Below are positions 25,022-33,524 of a stretch of DNA of 64,000 nucleotides, one piece after another (position 1 is the stretch's first letter; the number at the start of each line of letters is the position of its first letter). A program made the translations under genes and the position numbers. The notes beneath the pieces are model-generated. The model ran no database searches, was not told the origin of the DNA, and worked only from the letters and a program-made list of their open reading frames with translations. The DNA is from an uncultured Alphaproteobacteria bacterium (lineage in GTDB: Bacteria; Pseudomonadota; Alphaproteobacteria; RF32; CAG-239): positions 186,001 to 250,000 of the forward strand of contig CAKQDU010000001.1 in assembly GCA_934229625.1 (NCBI GenBank), written 5' to 3'.

Positions 25022-28000
25022 ACCATTCTTTCAATGAATTAGGACTGAGCATAGACAAAGAATTTATATCAACTTTTGCATCATCGGCATTACCGGTAAT
25101 TTTATAGGTAGCGGCAAAAATCGTTCCATCCTTGCTGGCAAGCAGATTTCCGACCACCGGAATTTTACCCAAAAAGCGGTTAATGCTATAAGCCGGAGCA
25201 ATCACGCCTTTCATTTTTATATCGTCAGTAGCGCGGTTATAAGTGCCATTAGTGGTAATTCCGACCACATTGCCTTCTGCCTTAGCCTGTTTCAGGGTCA
25301 ATATTTTATATTGATACTCAAACGGCGCGTTAAAATGCGTAAAAGTCAAACCGTCGCCTTTAAGCAAATCAAGCATACCCGTAAAAGACGCCACGCTCAA
25401 AAGTTTTGCCACCACCGGAGCGTTTTGAATACTAAAATCACGCACCTGCATATGTCCGATAAACTTTTTATCCGCTAATCGGCGCGCCTCAATTTTCATA
25501 GTTCCTCCAACCATATTGTCATATAGGCGCAAAACTTTGAATGTGCTTCCGGCATTGTTACTATCAATAGAAAGATAATGTTCCTTGTTGCCCTTTGGAA
25601 TATAATCCAATTTCAATTTAATTGATTTATCAATACCATAGTTGCCAACCATGTGCAGTTCTTCCATACCGATACCCTTACGGATTTTGGCGCTGCCGGC
25701 AAAGTTTTGAATCGGCGTGGTATTGTTGGTCCACAAGCTGTTAACCGTCATAAATATATCGGTATTATTTGCTTTTTCAAATCCATCATCGTCATTTGCC
25801 TGCACCGGTAAATGTTTATTATCTTTCTGCCGCTTGCTTTTAATCTGTTCAAAAAACGGTGATAAATCATAACTCAAACCGGAAATTTCCACTTTCAACC
25901 ATGGATTTTCGGAATCGCTGATACTAACCTTAGCGCGCGCTGAAGTTTTCGGACCTTTTATTTGATTGATATCCACCGATTTCACTCTGCCGCTTGGATA
26001 CATGCTTAACCCTCCGGCAATATTAAAACCGGATTTTTGCAATTTTATATTGCTTACTGATTTTATTTTATCTTTTATCAATACAACATCTGCGCTGGCG
26101 GCAGCCGTTTGGTTTAATGGTTTAACAAAACCCAAATAAGCAAAATCAATCGCCGTATTCTTCAAGTCGGCTTTGACTTTTACGGCTATCTCATCATTTT
26201 GCTGTACCGTTATGTCTGCGTCAACTATGGCATAACCTGAAATATTAGGTTCTTCTAAAATTGCCCAATCGATACCCAAAGCTTTTTTAGCCTCATCATC
26301 CAGTTTAAATGATATATTGCATTTACTCTTATATTTTTTTTCGGCGAATTTTTCATTTATTGCTAATTTAATCGGCAATGTATCATATTTTGCTTCACCG
26401 CTAAGACTCCAACCTGCCGTATCAACCGACAACAATAAATTTTTTGCCGACATTGTATGTCCCGGAACAAAATCCGAATTAGACACATCATGCAAATCTG
26501 CTTTCACGTCAACTTTTATATCTTTACCATCCAAATCCTGTTTCAATTCAAAATCAAGCTTCAGCTGCACATCCACATTTCCGTGAATTGTTTTTGGGTC
26601 AACTCCCATGCCGGCGGCAATTTTAAGCGGCGGATTGTTAATAAGATTCAGAGCATCTGTAATACTTGAATTTCCAATAAGATTTATGGAAATAAAATTG
26701 TCATTTTTATTTAAATCATAAATATTTACATTGCCGCCGGTTATAATAACGCCGTCGCTGACTCCCTTGTCCACATCAATAAATATATTTTGCATACTGA
26801 ATTTGGCGCGGCCATAAACATTATGCACATCAGGCATACCGTCAAGATAATGCAAATCGCCGTCTTCCAAATCGGCAACCCCGTCCAAATTCAACAAACC
26901 AAATGATTTTGTTTTATTATCATAACCAAACTTGAATACAAAATTGCCATTTTTAGCCTGCCCTCCGGTCAAGCCGTCTTTACACCATTGCCAAGCCGGC
27001 TCGGCTAAATATCTGGGCCAAAAGCGAGACAGATATTCCAAAGAAAATTCATCTATTTTGGCCGTAAATTCAGCGGTTACACCTTCTAACGAATGTTCAA
27101 GATAATAGTTTTCCAATCCTTTGGCGACAAAACTGATTTGCGCAGTCTGTCCGCCCATTTTGAAATCGGCGTTTTTAATATTCAGCTCGTCAAAACCGCC
27201 GGTAAGCTCTCCGGCAAGCAGCATCTCGTCAATTTCATAATTATATTTTTCATCATTATCAAAAGTCACAAAACCGTGTCCGCCATCCAATTCAAAATTT
27301 ATTTTACGCACGGCATCGCTTAAATAAGCCGCCGCATTTTCCGGATGCAGCAAAATTTCAGACCCATCTATTTCTGTGCTTACTTTGCCGTTTACAGGCA
27401 CTTCGATACGAAACACCGATTGTTCGGTGTCAGCATTTTTATTTTCAAAGCTGTCCATAATGTCCGATAAATTCAAGTCCGAAAAATAAACTTCCAAATC
27501 CAATTTATCACTGGTTGCATGATATTCGCTTTCAAACCCTACGGAAGCAACCTTATCATTTAAGTTAACCAACGCATCGGCATTAAGCTCCAAATTTACC
27601 AAATTACGGCTAAATTCAAGATTCAAGTCCGAAAGCATCCATTTGCGCCCTAAATCAACCTCATGAAATTCCACTTCGGCGCCTTTAATATTGATATTAT
27701 TTACATAGCTTTCCGGATATATTTTTTCAGGCGAATTATAATTGTTCAGAAAATCCTTAAATTTATCGACATAAAATGCTAATTTCTTTTTATTTGCCTC
27801 ATCTATATGCTCTTTTTCAACCCCGTAATCCGCAAAAATATATGCAGTCGGACTATCCAAACTCACATCGCTTGGAGCAACAATTCCTTTTAGCAAAGCC
27901 CTCAGACTAAAAGACAGATAGAGCTTTGGCGCGCTTATGGCAAAAGTTCCGTCTTTCTTTTTCAAATTTATATCTTCTGCGGTAATGCGTAATGGCTGTA

Positions 28001-28217
28001 CAGAACGGACAAGTTCCAAATTTACATCGCCGATACCGACGCTATAGTCGCTTTCATCATAGTTCAGCGCCTGAATAATATATGGTTTTAGATATGGTAC
28101 GGAAATAGGTCCTTTATATAATGTCCAAAAAAATAAAAGCAGCACCACAAACATTCCAACCATAAAAAAATCTATGGTCTTACGAAGAAAATATAATTGC
28201 GGTGATAATTTTTTCAT
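24984..28217 (-). CDS. AsmA-like/YhdP-type (DUF3971) inner-membrane-anchored protein
   Basis: Very large protein with one N-terminal membrane segment (about 14-34) and over 1000 periplasmic residues predicted as repeating beta strands. The arrangement and the C-terminal AsmA-like region (MVGGTMKIEARR, FTHFNAPFEY, APAYSINRFLGKIPVVGNLL) match YhdP/AsmA-clan proteins, which are thought to form hydrophobic grooves that carry phospholipids between the membranes. Length is 1077 residues. It lies downstream of prfB with 12 bases between, and the HAD gene starts inside its 3' end. Confidence 0.85.
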   Translation of the reverse strand: MKKLSPQLYFLRKTIDFFMVGMFVVLLLFFWTLYKGPISVPYLKPYIIQALNYDESDYSVGIGDVNLELVRSVQPLRITAEDINLKKKDGTFAISAPKLYLSFSLRALLKGIVAPSDVSLDSPTAYIFADYGVEKEHIDEANKKKLAFYVDKFKDFLNNYNSPEKIYPESYVNNINIKGAEVEFHEVDLGRKWMLSDLNLEFSRNLVNLELNADALVNLNDKVASVGFESEYHATSDKLDLEVYFSDLNLSDIMDSFENKNADTEQSVFRIEVPVNGKVSTEIDGSEILLHPENAAAYLSDAVRKINFELDGGHGFVTFDNDEKYNYEIDEMLLAGELTGGFDELNIKNADFKMGGQTAQISFVAKGLENYYLEHSLEGVTAEFTAKIDEFSLEYLSRFWPRYLAEPAWQWCKDGLTGGQAKNGNFVFKFGYDNKTKSFGLLNLDGVADLEDGDLHYLDGMPDVHNVYGRAKFSMQNIFIDVDKGVSDGVIITGGNVNIYDLNKNDNFISINLIGNSSITDALNLINNPPLKIAAGMGVDPKTIHGNVDVQLKLDFELKQDLDGKDIKVDVKADLHDVSNSDFVPGHTMSAKNLLLSVDTAGWSLSGEAKYDTLPIKLAINEKFAEKKYKSKCNISFKLDDEAKKALGIDWAILEEPNISGYAIVDADITVQQNDEIAVKVKADLKNTAIDFAYLGFVKPLNQTAAASADVVLIKDKIKSVSNIKLQKSGFNIAGGLSMYPSGRVKSVDINQIKGPKTSARAKVSISDSENPWLKVEISGLSYDLSPFFEQIKSKRQKDNKHLPVQANDDDGFEKANNTDIFMTVNSLWTNNTTPIQNFAGSAKIRKGIGMEELHMVGNYGIDKSIKLKLDYIPKGNKEHYLSIDSNNAGSTFKVLRLYDNMVGGTMKIEARRLADKKFIGHMQVRDFSIQNAPVVAKLLSVASFTGMLDLLKGDGLTFTHFNAPFEYQYKILTLKQAKAEGNVVGITTNGTYNRATDDIKMKGVIAPAYSINRFLGKIPVVGNLLASKDGTIFAATYKITGNADDAKVDINSLSMLSPNSLKEWYAKNFGDGTNGY

Positions 28218-28229
28218 ATTTTTTCCAAA

Positions 28230-29346
28230 CTAAAGAACAGAATTATCATTTTGTATTTTTTGCGCCAACGCCGCCGATAAAAATAAATCTATATCTCCAT
28301 CCAAAACACCTTTCACATCAGCGGTTTCGGCATCGGTGCGCAAATCTTTTATCAGTCTGTACGGCTGCAAAACATAAGAGCGAATCTGATACCCCCAGCC
28401 ATTATCTCCTTGATTATCACGCACTTCCTGAGCTTTATCGGCACGTTTTTGCATTTCTCTTTCATATAATCGCGCGCGCAGCATTTTCCAACAGTTGTCA
28501 CGGTTCTGAAATTGCGAACGCTGAGTTTGGCTGGAAACGACAATACCGGTCGGAATATGAGTAATACGCACGGCGGAATCTGTTTTGTTAATATGCTGAC
28601 CGCCGGCACCTGATGCCCGATAAGTATCAATTCGGCAATCAGCTTCATTTATTTCTATTTGAATATTATCATCCACCACCGGATAAACACCTACAGAGGC
28701 AAAACTGGTATGACGCCGTGCTGCGCTGTCAAACGGAGAAATACGCACCAACCGATGCACTCCGCTTTCGGATTTCAGCCATCCATAAGCATTATGTCCG
28801 CCTATTTTTATGGTAGCCGATTTCAGACCGGCGACATCGCCTTCGGTTTCTTCAATATATTCAACCTTATAGTGATGATTTTCGGCCCAGCGCGTATACA
28901 TTCTAAGCAGCATTTGCGCCCAATCCATAGCCTCGGTTCCTCCGCTGCCGGCATGTACTTCCAAATAGGTGTCGTTTGCATCAGCTTCTCCCGAAAGCAA
29001 AGCTTCCAGTTCGGCATGCTTAACCATTGACTGCAATTCTTCTAAATTATGCTGTAGCTCGCTAAGCATAGTTTCATCATTTTCACTTTCGGCAAATTTC
29101 ACCATTTCCGCATAATCATCAAGTGAGCGCACATACCCGTCATAAGCGTCCAACGAAGCTTCCAGAGTGTTTTTTTCACTCATCAGTTTTTGCGCTTTTT
29201 CCTGATTATCCCAAAGATTGGGGTCAGCAGACAAAGCCTCTAGCTCCTCGCGGCGCTGCACAGCATTGTCATAGTCAAAGAGACCTCCTCAGCAATTCTA
29301 AAGATTGCTTGATTTCATTGATTATATTATAAAATTCGGCTTTCAT
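28230..29346 (-). CDS. prfB: Peptide chain release factor 2, with programmed +1 frameshift
   Basis: Releases completed proteins at UGA and UAA. The gene starts at ATG 29346 and reads 23 codons ending AGG AGG TCT CTT, then meets an in-frame TGA (29277-29275). Shifting +1 at CTT-TGA-C continues as DYDNAVQRREEL and gives a protein of about 371 residues. The body shows the RF2 stop-recognition tripeptide SPF (in VRISPFDSAARR) and the GGQ catalytic motif (GAGGQHINKTDSAVR). If read only from GTG 29261 the N-terminus would be missing. It is 2 bases after the mrcA stop. Confidence 0.96.
29275..29289 (-). promoter_or_regulatory. prfB autoregulatory frameshift site
   Basis: On the minus strand AGGAGG (internal Shine-Dalgarno), then TCT, then the slippery CTT followed by TGA C. 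This is the conserved RF2 design: low RF2 slows termination at TGA and favours slipping to make RF2. Confidence 0.93.
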
Positions 29347-29348
29347 TT

Positions 29349-31763
29349 TTAATATTCGCCTCCCATTTGCACTGAACTATCATCATTTTCCGGACCGGCG
29401 ATATTATCATTATCGTCGCCGATTACTCTTTGTTTGTCATTAAATTCAAAATCAGGCTTTAAAGCTTCGATAATCACCGTCGAATCGCTTGGTTGCGATG
29501 GCTTGCCGGTCTGTGGGTTTACACGCACCAGCTTAATACCTTCCGGAATACGGAAATTTGTATCCGGTGTATTTTTCAAAGCTTCGGCCATAAAATCATA
29601 GAAAATAGGCAAAGCGGCATGCGCACCAGTTTCGCTGCGTCCCAAACTAATCGGCTCATCATAGCCAACATAAACGCCGGCCACCAAATCTGGAGTAAAA
29701 CCAACAAACCAAGCGTCCTTCGTTTCATTGGTTGTACCGGTTTTGCCGGCAACGTGACGATGCAAACCATTTAATCTGGCGCCTGTTCCTCGTGTTGCCA
29801 CACCTTCAAGAATAGAGGTCATCTGATAGGCTGAGAGAGGGTCGACCACCTGTTCTCTCATCACCTGAAAATCAGGTGCCGGTTGATTATTCCATTTTAC
29901 GGCATTGCAATCCGGACACGGAGTTTGCTCATGCCGATAAATAGTATGTCCCTTACGGTCTTGAATGCGTTCAATCATATAAGGAGGGACTTTTTTGCCT
30001 CCGTTAACAATCACGGCATAGGCCGCCACCATATTGATGACTCTGGTATCGGCCGCGCCCAAAGATGAAGACAGATAAGGCGCCAAATGGTCGTTTACGC
30101 CAATACGCTTTGACATATCTACAATTTTATCCATACCTATATCCTGCGCTAAACGGACTGTCATCAGGTTTTTAGAAAGCTCAACGCCGCGGCGCAAGGT
30201 CATAAGTCCATAAAACTTTTTAGAAAAGTTTACCGGTTTCCATTTTGGCATTCCCTCACCCTGGTCAAGCACAAACGGAGCATCCAAAATCAAGTCTGTC
30301 GGAGAATAGCCGAGCTCAAGCGCGGTCAAATAAACAAACGGCTTAAATGTCGAACCGGTTTGGCGATAAGCCTGTGTGGCGCGGTTAAATTGCGATTTAG
30401 CAAAAGAAAAACCGCCGACCAATGCCAAAACTTTCCCTGTGTGAGGGTCCATAACCGCCATGCCGCCTTCAATTTCCGGTATTTGCCGCAGATTATAATT
30501 TTCTTTATCTTTCTCGGCGTTTTTTTCAACATAAACCACATCGCCTTTATGCAACACTTGTTCAACCGAAGTCGGAACCGGTCCCATATTCTTACCTTTT
30601 TCCGCGTGACGCGCCCATGATAACAGCGACAATGGAATTTCACCGCCTGCGCCTGAAACTGTTTCTATCTCCGCCTTATCTTTAGCAACCTTCAATACCA
30701 CGGCTTTTTGCCAATTTTCTTCAGCACCGCCGGTTAGTTTAGCATCAGCCAAGCTTTTTTTGTAATTTTCATCAATTTTTATAGTTGTAGACGCACCGCG
30801 CCAACCATGACGGCGGTCGTATTCAAGCAAACCTTTGCGCAATGCTTTAGTTGCGATTTCCTGCAATCGGGGGTCAATAGTGGTACGTACAATCAATCCG
30901 CCCTGATACAAAGCCTCATCGCCAAAATTGCGGCTGATGGTACGGCGAACTTCTTCGCTGTAATATTCAGTATCTTTCAAAAATCCGCTTTTACGCTCAA
31001 CCACTTTCAGCGGACGTTTTTTAGCTTCTTCAGCTTCTTTTTCGTCTGCATATCCATCTTCAACCATTCGAGAAATCACCCAGTTACGGCGAGCGACAGC
31101 CGCATCATAGCGAGTTTTAGGATTATAATTATTAGGTCCTTTAGGCAAAGCAGCTAAATAAGCAATTTCATCCAAAGTCAAGTCATCCAGCGACTTACCA
31201 AAGTAGTTCATCGCCGCAGCGGCAACACCGTAGGCACGATTTCCCAAATAAATTTCATTTAAATAAAGCTCTAAAATATGTTCTTTGGAAAAAGCCTTAT
31301 CTATTCTTCGCGCCAAAATCGCTTCTTTTATTTTTCGGGTATAAGAAAGCTCGGAACTGAGCAAAAAGTTTTTAGCAACTTGCTGAGTAATAGTCGAAGC
31401 GCCTGCCGGACGGCGTCCTGTGCCGATTTTTTTCAAATTTCCCAAAACAGCGCGAATAATTCCCAGATAATCTATACCCGAATGGCTGTAGAAATGCTTA
31501 TCTTCAGCCGCTATGAAAGCATGTTTGACTTTATCAGGAATTTTTTCAATAGGAACAAACAACCGTTTTTCGGCTGCATATTCCATCATAACTTGTCCGT
31601 CACCGGCAAACAAGCGTGTTGTAACCGGAGGTTCATAGGTTTCGAGCTGGCGATAATCCGGAATTGTTATATTTATTTTGGTCACGCCATAAGTAATGCC
31701 TATTGCCAAAATAATCAAAAAAAACAAGGCCATACTAGCTAAATATGATAAAATTCTCAGCAT
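29349..31763 (-). CDS. mrcA: Penicillin-binding protein 1A
   Basis: Bifunctional peptidoglycan synthase. An N-terminal membrane anchor is at about 7-30. The glycosyltransferase domain has EDKHFYSHSGIDYLGIIRA (about 92-110, catalytic Glu) and RRPAGASTITQQVAKNFLL. The transpeptidase domain has the SxxK motif in TGSTFKPFVYL (about 465), SKN near 523 and KTGTTN near 665. At 804 residues with the long insertion between domains it is the PBP1A class. It lies downstream of amiC on the same strand and directly upstream of prfB. Confidence 0.96.
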   Translation of the reverse strand: MLRILSYLASMALFFLIILAIGITYGVTKINITIPDYRQLETYEPPVTTRLFAGDGQVMMEYAAEKRLFVPIEKIPDKVKHAFIAAEDKHFYSHSGIDYLGIIRAVLGNLKKIGTGRRPAGASTITQQVAKNFLLSSELSYTRKIKEAILARRIDKAFSKEHILELYLNEIYLGNRAYGVAAAAMNYFGKSLDDLTLDEIAYLAALPKGPNNYNPKTRYDAAVARRNWVISRMVEDGYADEKEAEEAKKRPLKVVERKSGFLKDTEYYSEEVRRTISRNFGDEALYQGGLIVRTTIDPRLQEIATKALRKGLLEYDRRHGWRGASTTIKIDENYKKSLADAKLTGGAEENWQKAVVLKVAKDKAEIETVSGAGGEIPLSLLSWARHAEKGKNMGPVPTSVEQVLHKGDVVYVEKNAEKDKENYNLRQIPEIEGGMAVMDPHTGKVLALVGGFSFAKSQFNRATQAYRQTGSTFKPFVYLTALELGYSPTDLILDAPFVLDQGEGMPKWKPVNFSKKFYGLMTLRRGVELSKNLMTVRLAQDIGMDKIVDMSKRIGVNDHLAPYLSSSLGAADTRVINMVAAYAVIVNGGKKVPPYMIERIQDRKGHTIYRHEQTPCPDCNAVKWNNQPAPDFQVMREQVVDPLSAYQMTSILEGVATRGTGARLNGLHRHVAGKTGTTNETKDAWFVGFTPDLVAGVYVGYDEPISLGRSETGAHAALPIFYDFMAEALKNTPDTNFRIPEGIKLVRVNPQTGKPSQPSDSTVIIEALKPDFEFNDKQRVIGDDNDNIAGPENDDSSVQMGGEY

Positions 31764-31855
31764 TTATACTCACTTAAGCAAATTAAAACTCAGCAAAAAT
31801 TTATTACAATCACAAAAAAAAGCAATAAAAATATTGCAGTTTACAGCAGTTTAAA

Positions 31856-33100
31856 TCAATTAGAAGCTATTTCCGGGTCGCTGAAATATTTATCAATAGC
31901 CGAAGCTGCCGAATTTGCCAGCTTTCTGCGATAAGCTTGAGTTTTCAGATTTGCTTCTTCGGTTTTATTAGAAAGATACCCCATTTCCAACAGGGCAGAC
32001 GGCATATCCGGAGCCTTTAACACGGCGAAACCGGCAAAACGATGAGTATTTTTAACCAACTTTACGCTTTTAGACATTTCTTTAACTAAATAAGTGGCAT
32101 ATTTTGATGATTTGTTGCGGCTATCTGTCTGCGACAAAGAAATCAGAATATCATTAACTTCTTTGGTATTTCCCCCCAAATCAACACCGCCTATTATATC
32201 GGCTTTATTTTCACGCTCGGCCAAAGCGGCGGCTTCAGCATCTGAGGCTTTGTCAGACAGAGTATATACGGACAAGCCTGTTGCCGAACGGTTTTTCGCG
32301 CTGTCGGCATGCAAAGACATAAACAAATCGGCCTTATACTTTTGAGCAATTTTAATACGCTGACGCAACGGAATAAAAATATCCGTATTGCGTGTCAAAT
32401 AAACCGTATAACCGCGGCGGCGCAAAATCTCCTGCAATTCCTTACCCATTGCCAAAGTAATGTTTTTTTCAAAAGTTTTACCATGTGCGCCTATTGCCCC
32501 TGGGTCTTTACCACCATGTCCTGGGTCCAAAACAATTATGCGTTTGCGCTTTGCCGCCTTGCCCGAAGTATTGTTTTCTTGACTGCCGAAACCAAACCAT
32601 CCGTCATTGTTGGACTTTGTCTCCTGCGGTACAAATTTCGTATCATTCGTCACTACTTTTTTATTACCGATATTTTTTGAAAATTCCTGAGCCGTTGCCA
32701 ATTTGGCATCCACAACAAAACGCCACGGCTTACCGCTTTGCGGAGGCAATAAAAAAGCTTTTTTAACAATCACCGGACGCGAAAGCTCAAGCACTATACG
32801 CTTATCATTGCCATCCAATTTGCCGATACGCGTCTTAGAAATTATCTGATTTCCGGACGCTGTAAAAACTTTATTTATGGAAGTATTATCTAAATCAATA
32901 ACCATTCTTCGCGGATTCTCCAACAAAAACACGCGATAGTTAACACTTTGGCTCATATCAAAAACAACACGCACGCCATCGGCCTGATTACCAATACGAA
33001 AATCATTTACATTTACAGCAGCCCCTGCAGGAGCAGTACAAGCCAGCAGCCAGACCAACGCCGCCATGACATTCAAGATTTTTCTGAAAAACTTTAGCAT
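31856..33100 (-). CDS. amiC: N-acetylmuramoyl-L-alanine amidase with AMIN domain (AmiC-like)
   Basis: Periplasmic zinc amidase that splits septal peptidoglycan during cell separation. After a signal peptide (MLKFFRKILNVMAALVWLLA...) comes an AMIN domain (about 30-130) for targeting, then an amidase_3 domain starting IIVLDPGHGGKDPGA (His and later Glu zinc ligands) with SLHADS and ALLEMGYLSN. I use ATG 33100, which has AAGAGG seven bases upstream; the frame extends to a TTG at 33121. The length is 414 residues. Confidence 0.94.
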   Translation of the reverse strand: MLKFFRKILNVMAALVWLLACTAPAGAAVNVNDFRIGNQADGVRVVFDMSQSVNYRVFLLENPRRMVIDLDNTSINKVFTASGNQIISKTRIGKLDGNDKRIVLELSRPVIVKKAFLLPPQSGKPWRFVVDAKLATAQEFSKNIGNKKVVTNDTKFVPQETKSNNDGWFGFGSQENNTSGKAAKRKRIIVLDPGHGGKDPGAIGAHGKTFEKNITLAMGKELQEILRRRGYTVYLTRNTDIFIPLRQRIKIAQKYKADLFMSLHADSAKNRSATGLSVYTLSDKASDAEAAALAERENKADIIGGVDLGGNTKEVNDILISLSQTDSRNKSSKYATYLVKEMSKSVKLVKNTHRFAGFAVLKAPDMPSALLEMGYLSNKTEEANLKTQAYRRKLANSAASAIDKYFSDPEIASN

Positions 33101-33384
33101 ATATATACCTCTTTGTGACAAAAGTATAAAATTTACTTATTACCATTCTGTTAACTTTTTTTATTTTTTAGGTAAAATTTTAAAAAATTTATTGTTTTTT
33201 TTATTTTTATTCATTATGCTGACATCGTTTTCCGGTTGAAAACGGTTTTAAATTTGAGAGTTTTATTAGACAGGAAAAAATCGTTTTTGACATTGACGGA
33301 AGCAAAAAGTTTGGGTTAGATAACTGCTTTTCCGGCATTTTTCAATAAGTAAGAAGAATAAGGAGAAAATAACGGAAAAGATAA

Positions 33385-33524
33385 AAGCAAAACACCTCAG
33401 CCGCCGTGCATTTTGGCGGTTTGGTAATTATTTTTTGATTGCGCCTAAGGCGATTTTTGCATTTTATTATCATACCCGTGGTATTAACGGCTCTTTTTCA
33501 GAGCCACGTTATGGGAATATATAA
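33385..33524 (+). promoter_or_regulatory. Structured 5' leader of rne
   Basis: The 403-base gap before rne holds three hairpins: CCGCC/GGCGG (33401-33419), CGCC-TAA-GGCG followed by ATTTTT (442-452 of the same kilobase), and a bulged 9-bp stem TAACGGCTC/GAGCC..GTTA (33485-33511) just before the start codon. In E. coli the rne leader is cut by RNase E to control its own level; a similar role here is inference. The rest of the gap (33122-33384) is AT-rich with no ORF; I see no confident promoter in it. Confidence 0.5.

Noticed and set aside
30326..30643. Minus-strand 105-residue ORF inside mrcA in another frame
   Set aside because: mrcA is intact in its own frame with all penicillin-binding motifs; this frame is Arg/Lys-rich and out of phase.
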